Shown here: one piece after another, positions 46,553 through 55,289 of the stretch
Layout: every line of letters starts with the position of its first letter
Position numbering within the stretch: position 1 is the first letter of the stretch
NCBI GenBank assembly: GCA_035772405.1
Contig: JAYKKM010000054.1
Location: 3,694,001 to 3,758,000 of the forward strand
Direction of reading: 5' to 3'
Source of the DNA: Chrysogorgia sp. JL179-B06
Lineage: Eukaryota; Cnidaria; Anthozoa; Scleralcyonacea; Chrysogorgiidae
Length of the DNA stretch: 64,000 bases
Translations under genes and position numbers: made by a program
The notes under the pieces: generated by a model
Told to the model about the DNA's origin: nothing
What the model saw: the letters and a program-made list of their open reading frames with translations, nothing else
Databases searched by the model: none

Positions 46553-46730
46553 AATACCTAATGGTTTCCGTGTTTGGATACTCTGATTCAAACACGCGGA
46601 ATGTTGCGAGACTTGAGAAAAGCGTAAAAAAACACAAGCCGCTAGGCGAGTTTTTTTAGCTTTTCGAAAGTCGAGCAACATCCCAAGTGTTTGGATCAGA
46701 GTATCCAAACACGGAAAACCATTAGGTATT
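46553..46730. repeat. Hairpin element with CGCTAGGCGAG centre, copy A
   Basis: AATACCTAATGGTTTCCGTG and GTTTGGATACTCTGATTCAA pair with the inverted sequence ending CATTAGGTATT. The centre is AGCCGCTAGGCGAG. The other copy is at 57228-57407, where the right end is the LINE target site. Confidence 0.88.
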
Positions 46731-48235
46731 TCTTTTATAAAATAACCACAGAGAAATATTACTAAAAGTTATTGATATACTGTAATTAGATCAACATTCC
46801 AATTCTCCCAAAAGCCGTATCAGCGGAGGTCTTTCATGTCCTTCTAAGCTAATCGGCCAATCATGGATGGTTTTCTATCATGATTTATGCGCTGACGACA
46901 GCAGACAGCCGAAAATAAGCTTGAGGTATAAAAATACACCAGGGAAAGTGCTTAGAAAGATGAAAAAGATATTTCCAGATGGATTTAATCACGAAAATAT
47001 GCCGTTTAACTTTATGTTGGATTGCTGCGATGTAAAGTGATGTTGTGAGTTTGCCTATAGCCTTCATATTCTACAACACTGAACACAGAATTTTTTTTGT
47101 GGTTTTCTCTCACTGTCGAAATGTTCGGTGATTTTTTGTTGGCTACAAGAACAAAATGAATGGTTTCTTCGTGAATATCCTGCCCGACGAGAGGTAAAAT
47201 AAACATTTTACACCTTTTCCACTTGGTGGACTATACCTATAAAAGTATTGTCTTTTTGGGTTTTATTGAAACTTTCAATAAGGGTAAACGTCACCCTCAC
47301 AAATTATACGGGAATTCTCGTTCGCTTTAGCGTTGCTTTGTCCACACTGAATATTGTATTGTACTTAAAGTATGAATGCATCTAAATAACTATGTTAACC
47401 AACTAATTTGGTGATATGAGCTATTTTAGCCGAGTAAAACAAAGATAAAGTGAGGCATATAAAATTCAAAATGTTCGTTTATCCTGTCTTGCAAAATATT
47501 CGTTAATCCTGTCTTGCCTATTCGCACGTGACGCATCGTGTTCCTCTACCTCATTCGGTGCATATATATGATTTACTCCTCTAGTATTTTCGATTTTTTC
47601 CTTTTCTTTGATTTAACGTTACGTCCTTCCCGTTTTGGTGAAACATCTGAAAGAGAATAAAGAAATTCACCAGATATGTTTTATTTAACAGTTTAAAAAA
47701 CAACTACATCGCGAAACGTTGTCTAAGTGTCATCAGCAATACAAATTATTATTCAATAATTAATTAATAATTATATAATCATTCAAAAACTGTATTAATA
47801 CATACTACGATAACTTATAAAAGAACTTGTGAGCAGTCTAAATTGTTTATTTGTACTTTTATAAGTATATTTGTATAAAATTAGATTGTATAGTTCCTAA
47901 AGCTTTGTTAAATTTCTCGATAATTTGCCTTTCATATGCAAGTACACGGCCCTCCAGGCAACTGAAAGGCCACCTTTGAAATAAGTTTAAATTACAAAAA
48001 ATTTAAAATTCTGGTATTACCATACTCGCGTCCTGCCGTCTCACCGGCAATCAGAAGGTTACAGGTTCGACCCTCTCTGGGGCTCATATTCATTTTCTCA
48101 TGAAGATTAATTTGTACTTGACAAACGTTCATGTATCCCGCATCTGTCTACTCCAAGTTCTCCCGTCCATTTATATTTACTATATAACAATTAGATTATG
48201 AACTCCACATTTCAATGACGTAATTATCTAATTGT

Positions 48236-48437
48236 TTAAAGTGCTACTACGATGAAAATTGTGTGTTTTAAAAAATTAAATTTGCTACTTGAAATAAACC
48301 TATACTATTTAAATGTTCTAAATTCCAAAAACATTTTGGAAATTGAATGAAGTAATGTGGAAAAATTTTCATGAGACAAGAGACGAAAATGTCCTTTGTC
48401 GCTTGATTGGCCCGCAAATTCTAACCAGCGGTCTCCT
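48236..48437. mobile_element. Truncated TTAAAGTGCTAC MITE
   Basis: TTTAAAGTGCTACTACGATG followed by GAGACAAGAGACGAAAATGT matches the right end of 4199-4744 inverted. The rest is replaced by LINE sequence. Confidence 0.75.
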
Positions 48438-49150
48438 GTCGCTTCTGGTCTGCCACAGGGAAGCATCTTGGGTCCAATGCTGTTTTTTCTTTTCATCAAC
48501 AACATCCCTGTTTGATTACCATTTAGGCGCTGCTGAACTGTCACGTGTTCAAAAATAAATCGATCTTGGAATCTCAGTAACCAGTAACCTATCCTGGGAC
48601 TCCCATATCTATTGTAGCTAAGGCCACCAAGTTGCTGGGGTTACTTAACGAACACTTTATTTATCTCCCGTCAAGTCATAGCTATATGCTATGCCACCGA
48701 AGTCTGGTCACCAGACATAAATCCAACATAGAGGGAATGTCATACAAGGAGCGGCTTTTGGCTCTAAATCTGTAATTGCCTTTGTCTTACGACAGGGAAA
48801 TCAAGGATCTATGTTTTTTCTAAGGCTTTGTATGGACTCTCTGATCTAAATGTTTATAACTTTGTCTCGTTTGTTAGTCATAGTCGTACCCACATCTGTA
48901 AAAATCCTACCCTTATGCTTAAAGCACCATCCTGTAAAACTAGTACTTTCCAACCCTCCAACTTTAACAGAATTGTTCCTCTCTGGAATTCTGTTTGTAA
49001 AATAGCACCACCCAATAGTCTCTACAGTCTTGCAACATTCAAAATAATTTTACTCAATACTTATTTATCATTACTAACATCTACTTTTGACGTTTATATG
49101 ACTTGTACATGGTCATTATACCGTTATTGCTCCTGTCACTGATAGTTTTC
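48438..49150 (+). pseudogene. LINE reverse transcriptase and C-terminal relic
   Basis: It begins at VASGLPQGSILGPMLFFLF (RT block 5) and, through many stops and shifts, reaches LYGLSDLNVYNFVSF, SHSRTHICKN, NFNRIVPLWNSVCK and FKIILLNTYL, the usual LINE C-terminus. There is no YADD. It is dead. Confidence 0.8.
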
Positions 49151-49439
49151 CAAGGTAACAACTGCGGATTGCACGGAGCATCGTTGTATGTGTGCAGCTT
49201 CAACCTCGTTCTTCTGAATTCCACTCAGTTTTATTCATTTTGTTCTTTCAGTGGAGTTCGAAAGAATGGGGTTGGGGCTGTGCGTGTGTGTTGGTGCATC
49301 GTGAATTCCAAGAAGTTGATCTATGACTTTATGTATTTTTAATTTCAACGGGAAGGCGCCTCGCATGAGTCCTCGAGTCCCGTTCGCGCTCTTTCCGTTT
49401 GGGTATTTTTTGTATTTACATTAATATCTAATAAAATCG

Positions 49440-49620
49440 ATCAAAAACTCTACACTCTGTTGGACAATTACTTGACAAACGTTCTATTCTTGGATTTCGC
49501 TAAAGCTTTCGACTCGCGGATCATGGTATCCTCAGCTTAGAAAAACTAAAGGGTTACGCTATATCTGGTAATCTTCACCAGTGGTTGACCGATTATCTAC
49601 TTCGGTGATGAAGTATTGCT
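49440..49620 (+). pseudogene. Short LINE RT scrap
   Basis: LTNVLFLDFAKAFDSR then, shifted, LEKLKGYAISGNLHQWLTDY matches the first catalytic Asp block of LINE RTs. Only ~180 bp remains. Confidence 0.65.
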
Positions 49621-50248
49621 TTGTGATTGCTGCAGAAGTCGCTAACCCAAAAACTCTAATAAAAACTCTAGTCCTAACCCTGAAATAAAGGAATACTAAC
49701 CCTACTTTTAAACTAAATATTTCTATGATGTAATATTCTGTGTCCGGTACACGAAGTAGCAGCCGATTTGTCATGATCTACAGACTACAATACACGACGT
49801 GCGCGGTCTGGGCCTGGATGGGGAAAAGAAACTCTAGGTAGGGTTAGGGTGGGGGACGGTAGACCGAGGGGTTATTGTGGAACGTATTTCTAGTTTACAG
49901 ATAAACCGCTCATATTGATTTCTATAACACGATATCAGCAAACACATGTACGCACTGCGTACCTATTTTTAAACTTGGCACCACACATCCTCATGGCCTT
50001 AAGGAACGTTTTTCTTTAATTTCATTTCCAATTTCCTACAGGTTTTTTGTTATTTTAGTTTGCGAGGAACGTTTTTATTATTAGCTCATGCACTTTCATT
50101 CCTTTTCAAGTTTTTGTTTTTTACCTCTTTACTAACGCACCCTTGACAAGTTCTCCCTCCCCTGATTTAACTTTTCGCATTTCATTAATTATTAGTTTGT
50201 TTATCTCCCGTGCATTTGATTGGCTACTTTCTACTTGTGACACCCTTT

Positions 50249-50249
<1 letters not shown>

Positions 50250-50292
<43 letters not shown>
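50250..50292. repeat. (AT)n microsatellite
   Basis: About 40 bp of pure AT; a second, shorter run is at 50640-50664. Confidence 0.95.
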
Positions 50293-50294
<2 letters not shown>

Positions 50295-50327
50295 AAAGAA
50301 TACGTTTGCCCGGGTCTCTATTTAAAT

Positions 50328-50514
50328 AATAGAATATGTTTGCCCGGGTCTCTATAACGTTATCGAAACCCGAGTGACGTAATAAAAACACGAGAGAAGT
50401 GTAGGGAGAAGCACGAGTCGCCGAGGCGAGTGCTTTCCCAACTTCTCGAGTGTTGTTATTACTTCACGAGGGTTTCGATCACGTTATAGAGACCCAAGCA
50501 CACGTATTCTATTA
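50328..50514. repeat. Hairpin element with CGCCGAGGCGAG centre
   Basis: AATAGAATATGTTTGCCCGG pairs with the inverted end GCACACGTATTCTATT, and TCTCTATAACGTTATCGAAA with TTTCGATCACGTTATAGAGA. The outer word GTTTGCCCGGGTCTCTAT is duplicated 5' of it at 50304. Confidence 0.85.
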
Positions 50515-50665
50515 TTTTTATAAAATAATTTAGAAACAATTTCTAATACTTTGGAGCAAATTCTCATTAGTTACTGACGTCATTCCGGTCTCCGTAGCGT
50601 GAACAAGACCGACCAATCACAGCGTGCGTAGAGTAAAATTATTATATATATATATATATATATAA

Positions 50666-51035
50666 TAGGTAATATTTGGCATTTCACTCGATCAAACTAC
50701 ATGTTGAAAGGATTTATGGTGAAGGAAAATTTCGAGTGTTGGAATACATACATTTTAAGACCAAACCGGGACCAGTTGCGAAAAATGCAACTTAGCGGCC
50801 TTCCGGTAGGAATTGAACCCGCGACCCTGCGATTGCTAGTGCAGTGCTCTGACCACTGAGCTACGGAAGCCGTTGCCGAGAGCCTAGTAACGAGTTCTGT
50901 ATATATGGTGGTAATGCCGGGATAAGATTCTGGTATATTATAGGTAATATTTGGCATTTCACTCGATCAAACTACATGTTGAAAGGATTTATGGTGAAGG
51001 AAAATTTCGAGTGTTGGAATACATACATTTTAAGA
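50666..51035 (-). repeat. tRNA-like SINE between 95-bp identical direct repeats
   Basis: 50666-50760 and 50941-51035 are identical by eye over 95 bp (start TAGGTAATATTTGGCATTTC). The 180-bp spacer holds, on the minus strand at 50805-50884, a tRNA-like body: CCGTAGCTCAGTGGTCAGAG, a possible Ala-type loop (CTAGCAA) and GGGTTCAATTCC, with an acceptor-like CTTCCGG pair. The SINE body and repeat could be one tandemly duplicated unit. Confidence 0.75.
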
Positions 51036-51469
51036 CGACTTTTATATATTATATATATATAGTGTGTGGGTGACGTAATGATGTCAAAAATAAAAATAGA
51101 AGTTTCTAGATTGTGTGGGCATAAGAAAGCGGCGTATGTGCCGAAATGTGTAAAATTATCATATGAATTGAAAATCGACGTTAATCTCGTGTTGGTGTAG
51201 AGTGTTAAAATTGAAAATAAACCTGCGCTCACATCGTTTGCGCTCGATATCATCAAAACATTAACACTTTCCTAAAGCACCATTACTCGAACTCTCTTGT
51301 GGTTTTCTCCCCCACCGGAAGTTATGACTCACCGGATATTACACTCCTTCTTTCCTGGATTAAACAAAAGTATAACATATAAAACTAAATTAAAAGGTCA
51401 ATTGTCTCGAAAGTTGATTATATATGTACCATGAATTTAATAATAATAGTCTGGTTGATGGCAGGGGTA

Positions 51470-51713
51470 CTTTAAAGTCAATTATAATAGTACAAACATG
51501 CTAATACCAAAAGTTGTAATATAAGAAAATGCGAATAAATGTAACAGTCGTCAAGACTTTAATATCTTCGGTTTTTCGTTACAATTAATTTGAATGATAT
51601 TTAACTGGCAACATCTCTGTCCATGATGTACTTGGAATAATTCATTTTCAGTTTTCCATCAGCTTTTAACACACTCTTCCTCTAAGAGCGTGCATGCATG
51701 CATGCATGGCTAA
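51470..51713 (-). pseudogene. Inverted, internally deleted fragment of the Hint-domain gene
   Basis: The minus strand of 51603-51713 matches the intact gene at about 53136-53229 (ESVLKADGELKMNYSKYIMD region). It is joined directly to a minus-strand match of the 3' flank (about 54200-54365, with GTCGTCAAGACTTTAATATC). Everything between, including the cysteine-rich and Hint regions, is missing. Confidence 0.85.
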
Positions 51714-51715
51714 TA

Positions 51716-51812
51716 CACGCGAGATGTTTGCGAGACTTGAAAAAAGGCGCAAAAAAAACACGAGACGCTAGGCGAGTGTTTTTTAGCTTTTCGAAAGTCG
51801 AATCTAATAACA
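51716..51812. repeat. Fragment of the CGCTAGGCGAG hairpin family
   Basis: TTTGCGAGACTTGAAAAAAG..CACGAGACGCTAGGCGAGTG..CTTTTCGAAAGTCGA is the central part of the element at 46553 and 57228. It lies next to the inverted Hint fragment. Confidence 0.75.
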
Positions 51813-51844
51813 AAACTCCTGCATGAAATTGATTTATTCATGTC

Positions 51845-51958
51845 TAACAACGAAACAGCGATCCAATTAACCAGGTTATTGCAAGCGAATAATATATTAT
51901 ATCATTCCCTTGCAGTAACCTGGTTACTAATTGGATCATGCTGTTTCATTGTTCTTAG
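51845..51958. repeat. Foldback upstream of the Hint-domain gene
   Basis: AACGAAACAGCGATCCAATT..CCAGGTTATTGCAAG pairs with CTTGCAGTAACCTGG..AATTGGATCATGCTGTTTC over about 40 bp. Confidence 0.8.
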
Positions 51959-52560
51959 AATTCCAGTTTGTTTCAGCAATAAGCTTGGAAGATCTGAATG
52001 GATTGAAATTGAAGAAAACAACCATTTCCCTTCTTTTGTTTATCTTCTGGGAAGTATCCGATGGACTATAATTGTACATAAGTCCATGCAGGCAGATCAA
52101 CGAGAAAGATTCATTCTAGCGAGAAAGATTCATTCTAGCGAGAAAGATTCATTCTAGCGAGAAAGATTCATTCTAGCGAGAAAGATTCATTCCAGCGAGA
52201 AAGATTCGTTCTAGCGAGAAAGATTCATTATCGTTCTCGAAAGAGCAAGAATAAAAAATTTAGAACTATATATAGAACTATAAGTGATTTACAACAGGAC
52301 TGGGTGTAGAATTCCAGTTTATTTTGCGAATTACCTGGGATGTTCTGAATGGATTGAAATTGAAGAAACCAACCCATTAATTGAATCACGCTGTTTACGT
52401 TGTTCTTAGAATTCCAGTTTGTTTCAGCAATGAGCTTGGAAGATCTGAATGGATTGAAATTGAAGAAAGCAACCATTTCCTTTCTTTTGTTTATCTTCTG
52501 GGAAGTATCCGGTGGACCATAATTGCACATAAGTCCAGGCAGAGCGAGAAAGATTCAAAT
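51925..52560. repeat. Direct repeats and 19-bp minisatellite upstream of the Hint-domain gene
   Basis: A ~170-bp segment (GAATTCCAGTTTGTTTCAGC to CATAAGTCCA) at 51958-52090 is repeated at 52410-52540, with a third shorter piece at 52309-52375. Between them seven tandem copies of the 19-mer GCGAGAAAGATTCATTCTA run at 52100-52235. No known motif is recognised. It may be the 5' flank or an untranslated exon. Confidence 0.85.
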
Positions 52561-52606
52561 ATCAAATTAAGCGCAAGCAGTGAACATCTCTTTTTCTACA
52601 GCAACA

Positions 52607-54097
52607 ATGTTTTTTCATGTAATTGTTTCATTCATATTTTTGCTACTCACGGCGGTGACTGGCCAGATGATTAAGCTGTCAAAAAACAATCGAGTGCCTG
52701 AAATGCCATCGTCGAGCCTGAAAATCTACAACAACAGCAATGGAGAATTTCACGCCTGTTACAAGTTAGAAATACACAAAACCATCTGCGCCAAAAGTTC
52801 ATCGACGTACGTGCAGATAATAAACAGTGATGGGCAGGTTTTGTTTGATGTACGTGAAACTCCGACTTACGAATTGCGACGGATTGGAAACATTTCCCTG
52901 GTAAAATTCAAAAACGAAACGGAAGAAAAACGTTTATTGGTCAACAACCTAGTCTTTGATTCTCCTGAACAAGTACATCCGTCGTATCTTGACGAGATCG
53001 ACGAAAACGAATTCCAAAAGCAAGCAAAATATCTTATGACGAACGGCGATGTGGACTCTATGGCTCCGCTTGCTGATTCAATCGACGAGCTTGACCTGAA
53101 TAAAGAACAACAGAAGGCTGCGAGACCAATATTGACATTAGCCATGCACGCTCTTAGAGCAGAGAGTGTGTTAAAAGCTGATGGAGAACTCAAAATGAAT
53201 TATTCCAAGTACATCATGGACAGAAAGCATCAGAGGAGTAAGAGATTTCAGTCTTGTCCCTGGTATAAGCGTCAACCAATAGGCAGTGGCTGCTTAGGCA
53301 TGTGTGGCCCTGCCTGCGCGTGGTGTTGGAGATTTGTTTGTGGAGACTGCTGTTACCACCAAGGATGTTATGATCATGACATTTGCTGCCGAAGAAACTT
53401 TATAAGTCTCGGTTGCTTGAGTCCAGTCAGGCTCATCTTACGATTCAGGTGTAGTGGTTATCCAAACTGTGGGAAGGGAGGAGCATGCTTTCCTGCCGAA
53501 GCAACTGTCCAACGAAATAATTACTCGAAAGCAACGTTCCTGAAAGACCTCCGAGTTGGAGACGAAGTTCTAACGATGAACAATGAAGGCAGAGAGGTAT
53601 ACACTAAGGTTCTAACATTTCTCGATCACAAGTCACATTCATCACAAACCTATCTACGAATGCAATTCACAGATGGCGAGAGCTTCGCTGTCTCCAAACG
53701 CCACCTGGTATTCAAACGAGAGGGTGAAAATACCAAGTTTGCCGTTTATGCTGAGGAAGTAGCAGTCGGGAACTATCTCTTCAAGTACATCAAGCTTCAT
53801 AAATCATTACAAGCCATGGAAGTAGTCTCTATCGAAGAGACTGAAGGAATTGGTGCTTATGCGCCGCTCACCGAACAAGGAACATTGTTGGTTGATGGTG
53901 TTTTCACTTCTTGTTATGCAGAAATCAGAAGTCATCGTCTCGCCCACATTGCTTTGGCTCCCTTGCGCCTGTGGAAGACTTGGTTTCCTGCCAAAGAGGT
54001 TCAACATGGAATTCATTCTTATGCAGAGCATCTGCAAAAAGGGGTTGAATGGTTCAAGCCTCTTCTTCCAAAACCAGTTTCTGATGTTTTTGGGTAA
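52607..54097 (+). CDS. Secreted PLA2-like / Hedgehog-type Hint domain protein, 496 aa
   Basis: Predicted secretory preproprotein. I start at the ATG at 52607 (A at -3), because the slightly earlier frame start is a GTG. Residues 1-19 are a signal peptide (FHVIVSFIFLLLTAVTG). 20-209 is an unrecognised, mostly charged region with two cysteines and NIS/NET sequons. RSKR at 210-213 is a furin-type site. 217-290 is cysteine-rich with CGPACAWC and CGDCCYHQGCYDHDICC, and the HD pair at 257-258 resembles the Ca/catalytic loop of phospholipase A2. From Cys294 (GACFPAEATV) to about 457 is a Hint domain of the Hedgehog type: LRVGDEVL, VLTFLDH, SKRHLVF (SxxH in place of TxxH) and [20 protein letters not shown] plus [12 protein letters not shown]. 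In Hedgehog, Hint domains cleave before their Cys and attach a lipid; here self-cleavage is inferred. There is no Hedgehog signalling domain. The frame is uninterrupted; untranslated exons are possible. Confidence 0.9.
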   Translation: MFFHVIVSFIFLLLTAVTGQMIKLSKNNRVPEMPSSSLKIYNNSNGEFHACYKLEIHKTICAKSSSTYVQIINSDGQVLFDVRETPTYELRRIGNISLVKFKNETEEKRLLVNNLVFDSPEQVHPSYLDEIDENEFQKQAKYLMTNGDVDSMAPLADSIDELDLNKEQQKAARPILTLAMHALRAESVLKADGELKMNYSKYIMDRKHQRSKRFQSCPWYKRQPIGSGCLGMCGPACAWCWRFVCGDCCYHQGCYDHDICCRRNFISLGCLSPVRLILRFRCSGYPNCGKGGACFPAEATVQRNNYSKATFLKDLRVGDEVLTMNNEGREVYTKVLTFLDHKSHSSQTYLRMQFTDGESFAVSKRHLVFKREGENTKFAVYAEEVAVGNYLFKYIKLHKSLQAMEVVSIEETEGIGAYAPLTEQGTLLVDGVFTSCYAEIRSHRLAHIALAPLRLWKTWFPAKEVQHGIHSYAEHLQKGVEWFKPLLPKPVSDVFG

Positions 54098-54737
54098 GAT
54101 GAAGGAGAGTGACATGCATGAGTTTGAACATTTGTAAACATAGATTGTAACTTAATCCGCTCTATTTGGATCCCATTTTCTTTAATATAGCTTTAAGTCT
54201 GTGATAAATATCATCCAAAGGAATTGTAACGAAAAAACCGTAGATATTGAAGTCTTGACGACTGTTACATTTACTCGCATTTTATTGTCTCAATTATATT
54301 TTCTTATATTACATATTTTGGTATTCAGTGTATGTTTGTAGTATTATAATTGACGTTAAAGTGCCCGTGTTGACCTTGCACAGAAATTTTAGTGGTAAGA
54401 CCTACAAATATAAAGAGAGAAAGCCCATTGCTCTCAAGTCAGTCAACCAGCGTGAATCTGATTTAAATCACCTGTATAGAAAAATCTGAGCCAACGGATT
54501 ATTCCGCTGACTGTCCCAAATTTCTGGACACGCGACTACAAAAGCCCTCACTCTTGAACCGGGGCCCCTGAAACCCTAGCTACGCCACTGCTTAGATTAT
54601 TAAACGTATTTCACGATTGCACTTGTAATACCTCGCTTGTGACCATGGGGACCATGGGTGGGGAAAAGAAACTCTAGGTGTGGGAGAAAAGGCGGGCGAG
54701 TGGTTTTCTAGTTCATGATACAGTTTCCCAATTTTCG

Positions 54738-55289
54738 GCTACTTATAATACCGCCATTTTGAATGTATCATTTGTCACAACTTATGCACCTACCAATCAA
54801 TGTTAAACCCAAAATGGGTTTTTGGTGATTCAGATAGAGCATAAAAAGTTAGTTAATAAGTTCTGGATTAGTTTTTGCGTTGAACTTTTAGTTTCGGAGA
54901 TATAACGGCTCAAACATGCAAATTGTGCCATTTTTTGGAAAAAAGTAGCGTGGATCCGAGGAACCCATCTTCAACAACAACTAGGCTTTTGTATAGGAGA
55001 AGACAGCTATCCCAAGAGTTTTTATTGAAAAATGCCCAAACGATGTGTCTTTACGATGTTACCTTGTCTACTCGAATTGTAATATATTTTTATAAGTATT
55101 GAAACATAACACGTTCCTCGGATCCAGTCTCCCGGCCTGCGCTACTTTTTTTCACAAATTGTGACTTTGAGCCCTTATATCTCCGAAACTAAAAGTTTAA
55201 CGCAAACACTAATCTAGAACTTATCAACTAACTTTTTATGCTCTATCCGAATCACCAAAAACCCATTTTGGATTTATAAGCACTTTAAG
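54738..55289. mobile_element. Foldback element present only in copy B
   Basis: 552 bp are absent from copy A (site ATTTTCG|TCAAATG near 44079). The arms contain CCCAAAATGGGTTTTTGGTG..ATAGAGCATAAAAAGTTAGT on the left and the reverse complement on the right. The right end is GCACTTTAAG, as in the TTAAAGTGC family. Left and right ends are not symmetric: an extra ~50 bp lies at the left. Confidence 0.85.

Larger units (their letters stand above)
42261..48437. repeat. Segmental duplication, copy A
   Basis: It is near-identical over kilobases to 53709-61880 in the same orientation, covering the Hint gene 3' end and its downstream flank. It differs by indels that are mostly mobile insertions. The match ends near CCAGCGGTCT at 48437, where LINE sequence starts. 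Confidence 0.92.

Noticed and set aside
52580..52606. Earlier start of the Hint protein
   Set aside because: The first codon there is GTG. The ATG at 52607 gives a clean signal peptide and better context.
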